A stretch of 64,000 nucleotides of DNA from Bacteroidota bacterium (GCA_023387965.1 JAEWHE010000050.1:109190-173189); one strand, 5' to 3'; shown: positions 53,507 to 62,430, counted from the first letter of the stretch. The notes: generated by a model not told the origin, from the sequence alone. Numbers and translations are program-made.

Positions 53507-54358
53507 TTATAAATTTTTGTCCATATGCTGGTGGAGTGAAGATTTGAGCTGATCCAAAAATAGGCTGCGGTTCTGCGAGCGGTCTTTCATCCGATGAAAC
53601 GCGTGATGGATGTCTCCCAAGTGAATGCTAAAAACGGTTTGAAAAACATTGGTAATACGCCGTATGCCGAGCTTGCCATGGGAAATACTTCCGGAGGCAT
53701 GCAGTGCATAAATAAGTTCTATTAGTGAGTTTTTGGAATCGGTCCATACAATCTCTCTGACAGAATTGGTCGTGGAAGTGTGACTATTCAAGTCAATTTC
53801 ATTGGTTTCCAATTTTGAACGCAGATACTCATAAAGCAATTCACTAGCGATGATACGAGCAACTTTGTAATCGTAAAAAGTGGAAAAACCTGGGTCGATC
53901 TCAAAGAAAAAACTACTAAGTCCGTCGTGCAGATCTATTTTTCCGAGTCGGAAGAAGTGATGATCCCAATCTGACCGACCAGTTCTGTAATAACGATAGA
54001 ATTCCGTTTTGCAGATGTGCTCATCGTAATGCTGCTTTAATTCCTGCATATGTTTCAGGAAATATTTGCTATAGAGTTCGCCACTTGGCACAGGACAGAG
54101 ACTTTCGATACGAAACACTTTATTGTAGAAAATCAGCTTGCCTAATATTTGAGGCTTGATATTTTTGAAAAAATTAATTTCGTCCGTCTCGTTTAAAAAG
54201 GGGGTTGTGACTACGTGGGTTTTCAGGCGAGTGAGTTGTTCCTTTAATAGAATCGTGAGACGGTAAGCATCATCCATCAGGGTGCTAGCTCCCGTGCCAA
54301 TTTCCTGTTCTGCGGAGTGGATGCGCGTCAGAGCATCCCGATAGAGGGAATTTATCAT
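53507..54358 (-). CDS. rteC: RteC-type transfer regulator
   Basis: 283 residues of the RteC family. EINFFKNIKPQILGKLIFYN, FYRYYRTGRSDWDHHFFRLG (~122-141) and the C-terminal winged-helix-like part (VWTDSKNSLIELIYALHASG, FQTVFSIHLGDIHHAFHRMK) are characteristic. In CTnDOT, RteC activates the excision operon after RteA/RteB signalling. Here no RteA or RteB was seen in this window beside it; the gene follows a PLP/GNAT fusion by 102 bases. It probably controls excision or transfer of this element. Confidence 0.9.
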   Translation of the reverse strand: MINSLYRDALTRIHSAEQEIGTGASTLMDDAYRLTILLKEQLTRLKTHVVTTPFLNETDEINFFKNIKPQILGKLIFYNKVFRIESLCPVPSGELYSKYFLKHMQELKQHYDEHICKTEFYRYYRTGRSDWDHHFFRLGKIDLHDGLSSFFFEIDPGFSTFYDYKVARIIASELLYEYLRSKLETNEIDLNSHTSTTNSVREIVWTDSKNSLIELIYALHASGSISHGKLGIRRITNVFQTVFSIHLGDIHHAFHRMKDRSQNRSLFLDQLKSSLHQHMDKNL

Positions 54359-54402
54359 GACCGTTGCAATTTAATAGTAAAGAATTTTTTGAGTTCTAAG
54401 TG

Positions 54403-54446
54403 AAAGTCGTTAGGGAAGAATAACTATTAGGAGTCCGAACGACTTT
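54403..54446 (-). terminator. Possible terminator between the PLP/GNAT gene and rteC
   Basis: AAAGTCGTT (54403-54411) and AACGACTTT (54438-54446), perfect 9-bp arms around a 26-base loop, in the gap between the two minus-strand genes. The long loop makes termination uncertain. Confidence 0.35.
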
Positions 54447-54460
54447 TAGAAATACATTAT

Positions 54461-56875
54461 TTAGGAATTGTCGTTTTGCATGGTCTGCAAGAGTTCTAAT
54501 TTAAAATTGTCTCTCGCTTGGACAAACGCTATTTTTTGATGACAATCTGCTCCGAGCTTCTTCTTTTCGAAGGTGGCCGTCACCCCGAAATCAATCCTTT
54601 TGAGATTGAGAACTTTTGCTCTTAAAATCGTTTGATAGAGCAACTGCCTGTACAATCCATGATCCCTACTATAATCATAGTCCATTCCAATCAACTCAGG
54701 GACATAGCATCCGCCCGCATTTTTATAGCAGAACATTACTCCAACCAATGACCTGCCTTCCGATGTATTGAGATAAAGCAGTATAAATTCCCAGTTGTCG
54801 TGACTGACCATCGTCTCGAAAACATTTAAAGGATAGCAAAAAGTGTTTAATGCAATGTTCCGAGAATGGACATTTTTATAGAGTTCGTGCACCGCAACTG
54901 TTTCTTGTGAATCTAGCCGATCCTTAATCACTACGTCATACCGGTCGATATATGGAGCGATATCCTGCTTGAAATGGCGTTGTGAACGTGCTGACAAACT
55001 AGCCGGATAGTTTTCCGGCGTTATATCTTTGTTTAGGGAAAGGGTACAGGAATCCGGCATATCCATTTGAAAATAGCCCTGTTCCTTGATTAGACCGCCA
55101 AAATTATTTCGAGGATCAAAATCCCGAAGCACAATCAAATCTGCATTGAGTAACTCAAATTTTTGCTGAACTCTTTTTAGCAATAATCGCAAAGCATCGT
55201 ACACTTGCGGGTGGGACTCATCAATGTAAAGGTGGTTCCCCTCTGTGAAAATTGATCCCATGTTCAATACCATCGAGGTCATGTGTAAAGGATCTCCAAC
55301 CCGTATTTTTTCCAATTGCACCGAGACAGATTCCGGTGACATCATATCGTCTTTCCACATTCCGTAGGTAAAAAATGTCATAAGCACCGGTAAACCGTTC
55401 TCGTCACGAATCGTGAAGTAGTAAAACTCGAATTTGTGAGTAGGGTCGGGGTTGTTCACAAAGCAGTTCTCTAAATATTCCATGCCCTTCCAGTCGAAAA
55501 TGTTTCGATCCGCCAAGTAGTTGTTCCATTCCGTTTCCGAAATATCTTTGATGGAACTTTTTTCCTCAAATTCCAACTCCAATGTCTCCTCAGGAAGCGT
55601 TATTTTTGTTCGTATAGGCAAGCCGAAAGATTTTCTAATGCCACTGTCACTTGACCCGGTTTCCTCCACCGCTTTTTCGTAATGAAATAAGAGAGCCTCT
55701 GAAAGCGCTTTTATGTCGTCTTTAGAATTGTGCTTTGAAAGCGTGATTCGTATGCCTGTGTTGCGAATGGGAACAGCCGGATAGATACCCAAATTCAGAT
55801 AGAATCCTTCATCAAATAGGCGTCTAGTAAAGTTGTAGCCTGTGGTAGGTGTTCCCATTGCCAAAAAGAAGACCGGCGAATCATTTTTAGATACAAGCGG
55901 AATAACAGAGTCGTTCAACAGGTTGTTAAACAATGTGATTTTTTCCGATAGGCTTTGTTGCATATGTGAGATTTCCGGGCTCAGATGGATGTCCGCAGAG
56001 GCAATGGCCGCAGCCACCGATGCAGGTTCTAGCTGGGCGGAGAAGGTCAACGGACCTCCAAAAGTTTTAATCTTGTCTCGCAGGCTTGCATTACTCGTAA
56101 AATAGGTAGCACCGCTCGCTCCAAAGGTCTTGCTTAAAGTACTGACTACGTGAACATTTTCCGGAAGCCAGCCGAGCGCCTCGAAGATAAATCCAGTGCC
56201 ATTGTTCCCTTTCCAGCTCATCCCGTGTACATCATCAACATAGAGCTGTAATTGAGGATATTTCTCGGTAAGCGCTAATAACTCGTTTACGGGAGCATAA
56301 TCCCCATACATGGAATACACTCCGTCGACCATGTAATAGATTTTTTTTACCTTGCCCATTAGCTTCCGGATGGTCTGCTCAAGCATATCCAAATTGCTAT
56401 GTCTAATCATTAGAACCGGAATGCCGCGCAACTTCAGTTGTTGGCACGCACTTTGAACGCTCCAGTGAACTTGGTGGTCCAAAATCACTGCGTCTTCGTC
56501 CCGGATTAAAGTCGGAATTACTCCCAAGTGCCCCAATGTACTGTTCTTGGTAATGATAGGCTCAATGCCATACATCTGTTTTAACTTATGTTCTAATTCC
56601 GCATATAATGGATGTGAAATATATGATTTGGACAGTGGAAATTGTGTCCCGTAGGCTTCAATCGCCTTTATTGCAGCAGCTTTCAATCGTCTGTCTTGTT
56701 CCAGTCCCAAATATCCAGTAGTTCCGAAATGCAGCAGATCGCGTCCGTCGATTCTTAAGGTTTTGCCGGTCAACTTTTTGTCCTGCGCATATAAATGCAA
56801 GGCACCTTCTTTTTTTGCGCTTTGAAACACATCGTCTACTGTGTCAATAAAATTGTTGTGGTTGATTTTTGCCAT
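54461..56875 (-). CDS. Alpha-oxoamine synthase / GNAT acyltransferase fusion
   Basis: 804 residues. Residues ~30-400 are a PLP-dependent alpha-oxoamine synthase (AONS/KBL/SPT/CqsA superfamily): HQVHWSV (His134/137) stacks the cofactor, YVDDVHGMSWKGNNGTG (Asp214, His217) binds it, and STLSKTFGASG holds Lys249 as Schiff base. Such enzymes condense an amino acid with an acyl-CoA to give an alpha-amino ketone. Residues ~450-800 look like a GNAT-type N-acyltransferase (FGGLIKEQGYFQMDMPDSCT, RIDFGVTATFEKKKLG). The product is unknown; a lipid or signal is possible. It is transcribed toward rteC and divergently from the STAS/AraC genes. Confidence 0.85.
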   Translation of the reverse strand: MAKINHNNFIDTVDDVFQSAKKEGALHLYAQDKKLTGKTLRIDGRDLLHFGTTGYLGLEQDRRLKAAAIKAIEAYGTQFPLSKSYISHPLYAELEHKLKQMYGIEPIITKNSTLGHLGVIPTLIRDEDAVILDHQVHWSVQSACQQLKLRGIPVLMIRHSNLDMLEQTIRKLMGKVKKIYYMVDGVYSMYGDYAPVNELLALTEKYPQLQLYVDDVHGMSWKGNNGTGFIFEALGWLPENVHVVSTLSKTFGASGATYFTSNASLRDKIKTFGGPLTFSAQLEPASVAAAIASADIHLSPEISHMQQSLSEKITLFNNLLNDSVIPLVSKNDSPVFFLAMGTPTTGYNFTRRLFDEGFYLNLGIYPAVPIRNTGIRITLSKHNSKDDIKALSEALLFHYEKAVEETGSSDSGIRKSFGLPIRTKITLPEETLELEFEEKSSIKDISETEWNNYLADRNIFDWKGMEYLENCFVNNPDPTHKFEFYYFTIRDENGLPVLMTFFTYGMWKDDMMSPESVSVQLEKIRVGDPLHMTSMVLNMGSIFTEGNHLYIDESHPQVYDALRLLLKRVQQKFELLNADLIVLRDFDPRNNFGGLIKEQGYFQMDMPDSCTLSLNKDITPENYPASLSARSQRHFKQDIAPYIDRYDVVIKDRLDSQETVAVHELYKNVHSRNIALNTFCYPLNVFETMVSHDNWEFILLYLNTSEGRSLVGVMFCYKNAGGCYVPELIGMDYDYSRDHGLYRQLLYQTILRAKVLNLKRIDFGVTATFEKKKLGADCHQKIAFVQARDNFKLELLQTMQNDNS

Positions 56876-57083
56876 GATTTTGAGGGATTTAAAAGATTAT
56901 ATAGGGAGTTATTATGACTTCAAGAATTATAACGGTTTAAAATTCAGCATAAAATTTGAAAGTATTTTCATACTTTATTCAATTATTCCCAAACAGGCAA
57001 TTCAAATTCCCGAATTGACAAGTATTTGACCTAATTATTAAGAAATAATCCGTTTTTCGCAATGCGTTTTTTACAAATGTTAT

Positions 57084-57091
57084 TATTTTTG
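57084..57091 (+). promoter_or_regulatory. -7 element upstream of the STAS-like gene
   Basis: TATTTTTG, a perfect TAnnTTTG match 25 bases before the ATG at 57117. No clean -33 TTG is seen. It lies in the 241-base divergent spacer next to the PLP/GNAT gene. Confidence 0.5.
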
Positions 57092-57116
57092 TTAGGTGAT
57101 GGACAACTGAAAAGCA

Positions 57117-57500
57117 ATGGAGATACACGAGGGGACATTCGAAAATAAATATGCGCAGTTCTGGATTACTGAAAATATTCTATTTTTTGTATACAAGGAT
57201 GGTGTGAACATTGATTTGGCTGCCGCCAAAACAGTTGTAGCGGACAGGCTTTATTTTCAAAATGAAACCGCGCTGCCAGTACTGTGTGATAGTAGAGGTG
57301 TCTCACTTGTCGACCGATCCGCCAGAAACTATCTTGCGACTTCCGGATCCCTACTTGCAAAGGCTGTTGCCCTGTTAGTCAAAGAAAATGTTTCACATAC
57401 AATGAGCACATTTTATCTAGAAATCAACAAACCTGCAGTTCCCACCCGGATTTTTACCCAAGAAAGCGAAGCATTAGACTTTCTTGCTTCCTATCGGTAA
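57117..57500 (+). CDS. STAS-like protein (DUF7793-like)
   Basis: 127 residues, soluble, no signal peptide. The fold pattern (beta strands FENKYAQFWITENILFFVYK; helix AAAKTVVADRLYF; VLCDSRGVSLVDRSARNYLA; ALLVKENVSHTMSTFYLEIN; IFTQESEALDFLASYR) is that of the STAS/SpoIIAA-like family found near AraC regulators in Bacteroidetes. Such proteins may act as partners or antagonists of regulators. It lies 33 bases upstream of the PAS-AraC gene and is probably co-transcribed. Function inferred only from fold and context. Confidence 0.7.
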   Translation: MEIHEGTFENKYAQFWITENILFFVYKDGVNIDLAAAKTVVADRLYFQNETALPVLCDSRGVSLVDRSARNYLATSGSLLAKAVALLVKENVSHTMSTFYLEINKPAVPTRIFTQESEALDFLASYR

Positions 57501-57533
57501 TTCAAGTTTTTCCCTAACCTAACGGATAGCGCG

Positions 57534-58418
57534 ATGAATAAGCCTCACAACATGCAGCGATTGCTCTATATGCACCAGATGCTCTTCGAAATGGCTCGAG
57601 GGACCTTTACCTTCCGGATTCCACTTAGCGAATACGACGATGAACTAGAGTCGTTGGTTGTACTCATCAATATGGTCGCTGAGGAGTTGAAAGACTACAT
57701 TATTTACGAAAAAAAGGACGCACTTAACAATCGGATTCCAATATTCATGATATTGGATGTAAACCTAACTATAGTCAATTCCAGTCCGGCGCTCGCTGAT
57801 GTTCTAGATATTCAATCTTCTTTGATTGGGAAGCCAATAAATGATTTGTTAGTTTCGGAATCTTTCACTTCTATCCAACAATTCCAATCCGCAGTTCAAA
57901 ACTTAAAACAGGATTGGGCAGAACGTTCCCTGCAGTTTACCACAGACACAGGATTAGTCCGTGAAATCCAATGCACGCTAGCAACTCTCAATGGGGAAAA
58001 TATAATGCTTAGCTTCGAATCACTCAAATGTCAAAGTTCATTTACATCAACGGAACATTCTTCAGACACTTTCCAAAGACATTCCGTCCTTCGACGCTCG
58101 GACGCGCGCCTGATTAAAAAAGTCTATGACTACATCTTGGCAAATCTTGACGAGCCTCTGCCTACGCTCAGACAACTTGCCCATATGTTCGCCACTAATG
58201 AATTCAAGCTCAAGGACGGCTTTAGACACATGCTAAAGACGAGCATTTATCAGTTCTACACCGACGAGCGCCTCAAGAGAGCCAAATTGATGATTGAACA
58301 AACCGAAACCTCACTTAAAAATATTGCACATCTTTGCGGCTACAATAGTTATCCTAATTTCTCAAAAGCCTACAAGAAAAAATTTGGTGTAACTCCAAGG
58401 GATACCGAACGGTCTTAA
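57534..58418 (+). CDS. AraC-family regulator with PAS-like sensor
   Basis: 294 residues. The N-terminal ~60 residues are helical (LLYMHQMLFEMARGTFTFRI). Residues ~75-170 look like a PAS domain (PIFMILDVNLTIVNSSPALA, QSSLIGKPINDLLVSESFTS). The C-terminal ~100 residues are an AraC DNA-binding domain with two HTHs (LPTLRQLAHMFATNEFKLKD; SLKNIAHLCGYNSYPNFSKA, ending KKKFGVTPRDTERS). It likely senses an internal small molecule and controls nearby genes, including the PLP/GNAT gene read in the other direction. It is the last gene that I attribute to the element with any confidence. Confidence 0.87.
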   Translation: MNKPHNMQRLLYMHQMLFEMARGTFTFRIPLSEYDDELESLVVLINMVAEELKDYIIYEKKDALNNRIPIFMILDVNLTIVNSSPALADVLDIQSSLIGKPINDLLVSESFTSIQQFQSAVQNLKQDWAERSLQFTTDTGLVREIQCTLATLNGENIMLSFESLKCQSSFTSTEHSSDTFQRHSVLRRSDARLIKKVYDYILANLDEPLPTLRQLAHMFATNEFKLKDGFRHMLKTSIYQFYTDERLKRAKLMIEQTETSLKNIAHLCGYNSYPNFSKAYKKKFGVTPRDTERS

Positions 58419-58685
58419 TGATTGCTAGCTTAAAATTATCAAAAGAGCATTTATGTTGCTTAAGCCGTAAAATAAAAATTAGGAGTCTATAAGGCTGTGC
58501 AATTTCAATTCAAAGAATTAATTTATGGCAACGCTCTAAAAGTACTTGGTGATACGTTTAGATGAATAGTTTAGCTGTCTTTTGAATCCCATATATTTGT
58601 TGGTTCCATGAAATTTACTAAATTACAGGCTTGTAAATAATGGCTCTGTCTATAAAATTTACTGGAGCTCAAAATTATATTTTCA

Positions 58686-59630
58686 ATGAAATTATTTATT
58701 ACAACTTTTTTAATGCTACTAAGTTCAATTTCGTTTGGACAAAATTACAAATCCATAATCGCACAAGCAGAGACTTTTTACACTCAAAAGGAGTATAAAA
58801 ACTCAGTTGAAAATTACAAAGAAGCTTTTAAGATTGATAATAGCGGTAGCGATTTCTATAATGCTGCTTGTTCCGCTGCACTATCGGGGGAGGAAAGTTT
58901 AGCCTTTAGATGGTTAAACCTCGCCTTAGAAAATGGTTGGTCAAATATTAACCATCTAAAATCAGATTCAGATTTAGTTTCGTTGCACAACCATAAAAAA
59001 TGGGACAAATTGATTTCCGATATGCAATCTGTAATTATCAAACGAGAAGCCCAATACGACAAACCGCTACAAAAAAAGTTATTAGCCATATTGCAAGACG
59101 ACCAACAAATAAGAAAAGAATATATCTCGGCACAAAAACAATACGGACGCGAAAGTAAGCAAGTCGATAGCTTGGGTAAAATTGCGATGTACAAAGACAG
59201 TGTTAACTTAGTTAAAGTTACTGAAATCCTAGATAAACATGGTTGGGTTGGTGCAGACAAAGTAGGAGTACAGGCAAATCAGACGTTGTTCTTAGTAATT
59301 CAACATTCTGATCTAAAAACACAGCAGCAATATTTACCGATGATGAAAGAGGCTGTCCAAACGGGTAATGCAAATAGAAGTGCCTTGGCTTTATTGGAAG
59401 ATCGTATCGCTCTTGGAGAAGGGAAAAGACAAATTTATGGAAGTCAAATCGGTTATGATAACCAAACGAATAAAAGCTATGTTTTGCCCTTAGCAGACCC
59501 TGATAATGTAGATAGGAGAAGGGCAGAAGTAGGACTGGGTTTGTTGGCTGATTACGTTAAGCGGTGGGGGATTGTCTGGAATGTAGAAGAGTACAAAAAA
59601 GATTTAAAAAAATTGGAGGATTCACAGTAA
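58686..59630 (+). CDS. Secreted TPR-like protein with DUF6624
   Basis: 314 residues with a signal peptide (MKLFITTFLMLLSSISFGQ). Residues ~20-110 hold a TPR-like helical pair (AQAETFYTQKEYKNSVENYK, YNAACSAALSGEESLAFRWL). The C-terminal half matches DUF6624: EILDKHGWVGADKVG (~182-196), NQTLFLVIQHSDLKTQQQYL, ALALLEDRIALGEGKRQIYG and PLADPDNVDRRRAEVGLGLL. It is a periplasmic protein of unknown function. It lies after a 267-base gap from the ICE genes, so whether it belongs to the element is open. Confidence 0.85.
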   Translation: MKLFITTFLMLLSSISFGQNYKSIIAQAETFYTQKEYKNSVENYKEAFKIDNSGSDFYNAACSAALSGEESLAFRWLNLALENGWSNINHLKSDSDLVSLHNHKKWDKLISDMQSVIIKREAQYDKPLQKKLLAILQDDQQIRKEYISAQKQYGRESKQVDSLGKIAMYKDSVNLVKVTEILDKHGWVGADKVGVQANQTLFLVIQHSDLKTQQQYLPMMKEAVQTGNANRSALALLEDRIALGEGKRQIYGSQIGYDNQTNKSYVLPLADPDNVDRRRAEVGLGLLADYVKRWGIVWNVEEYKKDLKKLEDSQ

Positions 59631-59757
59631 TAGTAGAATCTTTATATCTATCGGGTAGGGAATTCACTTGTAAAAATATAAACTGTTGGGGATATAAATC
59701 ATCGATAATTTCTTTAAATATTTTAATTTTCCCGAAATTTAATACAATTTGTAGAGG

Positions 59758-60360
59758 ATGAGGCATATTCCAACGATTTTGATTTACTCTAGATTAATCT
59801 TAGGGCTTATAATTTTATTTTTTAGCTATCTCAGCGTTGAGAATTATGAAGTTATCGCAATATTATTGCTTACGATAGGTGTGCTCACAGATATATTTGA
59901 TGGAATAATCGCCAGACAGTTAAATGTCTCGACACAAAAAATGAGACGTTTAGACTCCACAATTGATCAATTTTTTTTTATCTGCGTCGTGGCTGCGACT
60001 TATCTTCAATGCCCTAATTTCTTTGAAAACGAAAAGATATTTATGTTTGTTCTAATCGGATTTGAACTACTCACTTATCTTATAAGCTTTTTAAAATTTC
60101 GAAAGGAGGTCGCCACACATACTCTAAGTGCAAAGATTTGGACCTTGATTTTATTTGCCACCTTGATAGAGATTATCTTGAAATGTGAATCAAACACTCT
60201 ATTCTTGATTTGTTTTTGGATTGGAATACTGACAAGGTTAGAGATAATTGTTATTATCTTAATTTTAAAAAATTGGACAAACGATGTTCCTACTTTTTAT
60301 CATGCTTTAGATTTGAGAAAAGGCAAGAATATTAAGCGTAACAAATTTTTTAATGGATAG
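59758..60360 (+). CDS. CDP-alcohol phosphatidyltransferase-like protein
   Basis: 200 residues with five or six membrane helices. The active-site motif D-G-x2-A-R-x8-G-x3-D-x3-D is DGIIARQLNVSTQKMRRLDS and TID (Asp48 to Asp70), with Met62 where the conserved Gly is normal. All three catalytic Asp of the motif and the Ala-Arg pair are kept. Such enzymes make phospholipids from CDP-alcohols in the inner membrane; the substrate is not evident. The ATG at 59758 is used. The gene is preceded by a 127-base gap. Confidence 0.83.
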   Translation: MRHIPTILIYSRLILGLIILFFSYLSVENYEVIAILLLTIGVLTDIFDGIIARQLNVSTQKMRRLDSTIDQFFFICVVAATYLQCPNFFENEKIFMFVLIGFELLTYLISFLKFRKEVATHTLSAKIWTLILFATLIEIILKCESNTLFLICFWIGILTRLEIIVIILILKNWTNDVPTFYHALDLRKGKNIKRNKFFNG

Positions 60361-60886
60361 AGATAGAATATAAATTTTTTATATAAAAATAATTTGTCAA
60401 TCACTGAGATTCGATTTTCACAAGACAAATTATTCAAACAAAAAAATATTCCACCATTTAAAATACTATTGTTATACGCATCTGTCTCCATTTACAGCAC
60501 ACGAATAACGAGCATGGTCATCCCATTGAGTTTAACTTTTGCCATACTATTTTTTTAAGATAAAAGATAAATTTGGCGGATCTCTTATTACTGCATAGAA
60601 AAATAATTGAAATATTTATTATTATTGTAAAGCGTTAACATAGTGTTCTTTGTATAGTTCTATAGAAGCTGTGCGCAAAAATTTAACGAATGCTTATTCC
60701 CTTGTCCTAATGGTAATGCTCTTGATTAAAGTAGATTTGGTCTACTGAAACTGAACAGCTTTAAAAAGTGGTTTGGATTATATCATAAAAATGTAGCCAT
60801 ACCAGTACTTGTTTGACTAATGGATTGAGTTTTATTATAACCAACCGTAAGCTTAAATAAAAGCACTAAAAAGTACGATAATAATG
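60361..60886. other. Gene-free stretch upstream of the Crp/Fnr gene
   Basis: About 526 bases, strongly A/T-rich, with no convincing ORF. A small hairpin GTAGA/TCTAC lies at 60731-60745. The Crp/Fnr gene promoter should be here, but I saw no clear TAnnTTTG element. A TTGAT half-site lies near 60722. Confidence 0.3.
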
Positions 60887-61459
60887 ATGGAACAGAGCGA
60901 AAAATTATTTAAACATTTTGAAAAATACATCAAACTAAATGATGAACTTAAAATTGCATTAATCGAAAAAGTTCGTTTTGTTACCTTTAAAAAAGGTGAG
61001 ATCGTTCACAATGCAAATAGTGTATGTACAAAATCCTATTTCATTCAAAAAGGCTTATTTCGTACCTATTTTATTAAAGATGGAAAAGAAATTAGCGAAT
61101 ATTTTCCCTCAGAAGGAGAGTGGAGTAATTCTCCTAGAAGCCTTAGAACAAGAACAGTCGATATCTATTATATTGACGCCATAGAAGAAACTGACGCACT
61201 ATGCTTAGAGGTAAATGATCTAATGTATTTGTTTGAAAACTTCCCAGAGATGGAACGCTATGCTAGATTATCCATGGGAACGGTATTTGGTCACTTTCTG
61301 GAAAGAATCACCTCAATGCGATTTACAACTGCGAAAGAAAAATACAACCATTTTATTGAAACTTATTACGACATTCATCACAGAATTCCGCTTGGGATGA
61401 TAGCCTCGTATTTGGGAATTACCCAAGAAACATTAAGTAGAATTAGAGCAGAAAAATAA
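60887..61459 (+). CDS. Crp/Fnr-family transcription regulator
   Basis: 190 residues. Residues ~15-125 form the cyclic-nucleotide-binding-like sensor domain (FVTFKKGEIVHNANSVCTKS, SYFIQKGLFRTYFIKDGKEI), without the cysteines of an Fe-S FNR. The HTH is at the C-terminus: IPLGMIASYLGITQETLSRI. The recognition helix carries Glu181, Ser184 and Arg185, the same pattern as the TTGAT-reading residues of E. coli FNR. A perfect TTGAT-N4-ATCAA box lies 5 bases after the stop codon. The ATG at 60887 is used, one codon after a tandem Met. Confidence 0.88.
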   Translation: MEQSEKLFKHFEKYIKLNDELKIALIEKVRFVTFKKGEIVHNANSVCTKSYFIQKGLFRTYFIKDGKEISEYFPSEGEWSNSPRSLRTRTVDIYYIDAIEETDALCLEVNDLMYLFENFPEMERYARLSMGTVFGHFLERITSMRFTTAKEKYNHFIETYYDIHHRIPLGMIASYLGITQETLSRIRAEK

Positions 61460-61461
61460 TT

Positions 61462-61479
61462 TTTTGATATAGATCAAAA
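61462..61479 (+). promoter_or_regulatory. Perfect FNR-type box
   Basis: TTTTGATATAGATCAAAA, with 7-bp arms around ATAG; the core TTGAT-N4-ATCAA is at 61464-61477. It lies between the Crp/Fnr gene and the secreted hydrolase gene, about 50 bases before the latter's ATG. The Glu-Ser-Arg pattern of the upstream regulator fits this site. Confidence 0.7.
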
Positions 61480-61483
61480 GTTA

Positions 61484-61502
61484 TTGGATTTAATAAATCC
61501 AA
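61484..61502 (+). promoter_or_regulatory. 19-bp palindrome upstream of hydrolase gene
   Basis: TTGGATTTAATAAATCCAA, perfect 9-bp arms around one A, 4 bases after the FNR-type box. The trailing AACTTTG may be part of a -7 element for the hydrolase gene. A possible second operator. Confidence 0.55.
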
Positions 61503-61529
61503 CTTTGTGAGAAATTAAAAAATTAAAAT

Positions 61530-62366
61530 ATGAACACCTCAAAATTAGTAATATTATTGCTTTTTATCAGCAGTACCATTTTTAGTTACTCACAACAAAT
61601 TATAGCAGCAAAAAATGTTGAAGCCATCTTGTATCTCGGGAAAGGTAAAAAACAACCCTTAATCGTTGGACTTGGCGGTGCTGAAGGCGGAAATGCTTGG
61701 ACAAGTGATTACTGGAAAAAAACAAGAGAAGAATTTATCGAAAAAGGCTACGCGTTTTTAGCAATTAGTTACTTTGGTTGTGAAAATACTCCTGCTATTT
61801 TAAATAAAATTGAAATCGAAGACATTCATAATGCGATAGTTGAAGCTACAAAAAATAAAAAAATCAATAAAAAGAAAATTGCAATTATCGGTGGTTCCAG
61901 AGGTGGTGATTTAGCACTTTTAACAGCCAGTTATTACGAAGATATCAAATGTGTAGTAGCTTTGGTTGCTAGCCACGCAGTATTTCCGGGACATACACAA
62001 GAATTTAATTCCTCTTCTTGGACATTTAAAGGTAAAGAATTGTCTTTCATTCCAGTAAATGAAGAGGCTGTCCCATTTCTGGTGAAAGGTGATTTACGTG
62101 GGACTTTTGAAGCAATGTTAAAAGACAAAATTTCCGAAGAAAAGTCAATGATAAAGGTAGAAAACATTAAAGGGACAATTTTACTGCTTTCAGCTACTAA
62201 AGACGAAGTTTGTCCATCCACACCAATGGCGGAAAAAATGATTTATAGATTAAAGGAATTCAATTTTAAATATCAATACGGTCATATTCCTATTGATGGA
62301 AGCCATACTGAACCTTTAAAGCATTTTGATTTGGTATTTAATTTTTTAAACGACAATTTTAAATGA
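61530..62366 (+). CDS. Secreted BAAT/dienelactone hydrolase-like alpha/beta hydrolase
   Basis: 278 residues with a signal peptide (cleavage ~SYSQ, residue 21). The alpha/beta hydrolase core has LIVGLGGAEGGNAW (~44-57), nucleophile GGSRGGDLAL (Ser123) and a C-terminal His in DGSHTEPLKHFD (~259); an Asp in ATKDEVCPS is the likely acid. The segment pattern matches the acyl-CoA thioester hydrolase/BAAT C-terminal family. The substrate is unknown; export suggests an extracytoplasmic ester or thioester. It is predicted to be under control of the FNR-type box upstream. Confidence 0.83.
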   Translation: MNTSKLVILLLFISSTIFSYSQQIIAAKNVEAILYLGKGKKQPLIVGLGGAEGGNAWTSDYWKKTREEFIEKGYAFLAISYFGCENTPAILNKIEIEDIHNAIVEATKNKKINKKKIAIIGGSRGGDLALLTASYYEDIKCVVALVASHAVFPGHTQEFNSSSWTFKGKELSFIPVNEEAVPFLVKGDLRGTFEAMLKDKISEEKSMIKVENIKGTILLLSATKDEVCPSTPMAEKMIYRLKEFNFKYQYGHIPIDGSHTEPLKHFDLVFNFLNDNFK

Positions 62367-62430
62367 AAAAGCAAGCCATTAAGCGAACGTTGCGTAGCAC
62401 ATAATCTTTATCTAAAAACAAAGATAAACG

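Noticed and set aside
58419..58685. Possible right attachment site after the AraC gene
   Set aside because: Only a weak TTTTGAATCCC resemblance to the tRNA T-arm was seen, too short and imperfect to claim a direct repeat.
59961..59974. AATTGATCAATT as a further FNR-type site
   Set aside because: It lies inside the CDP-alcohol transferase coding sequence and lacks the 4-base spacer of the FNR box.
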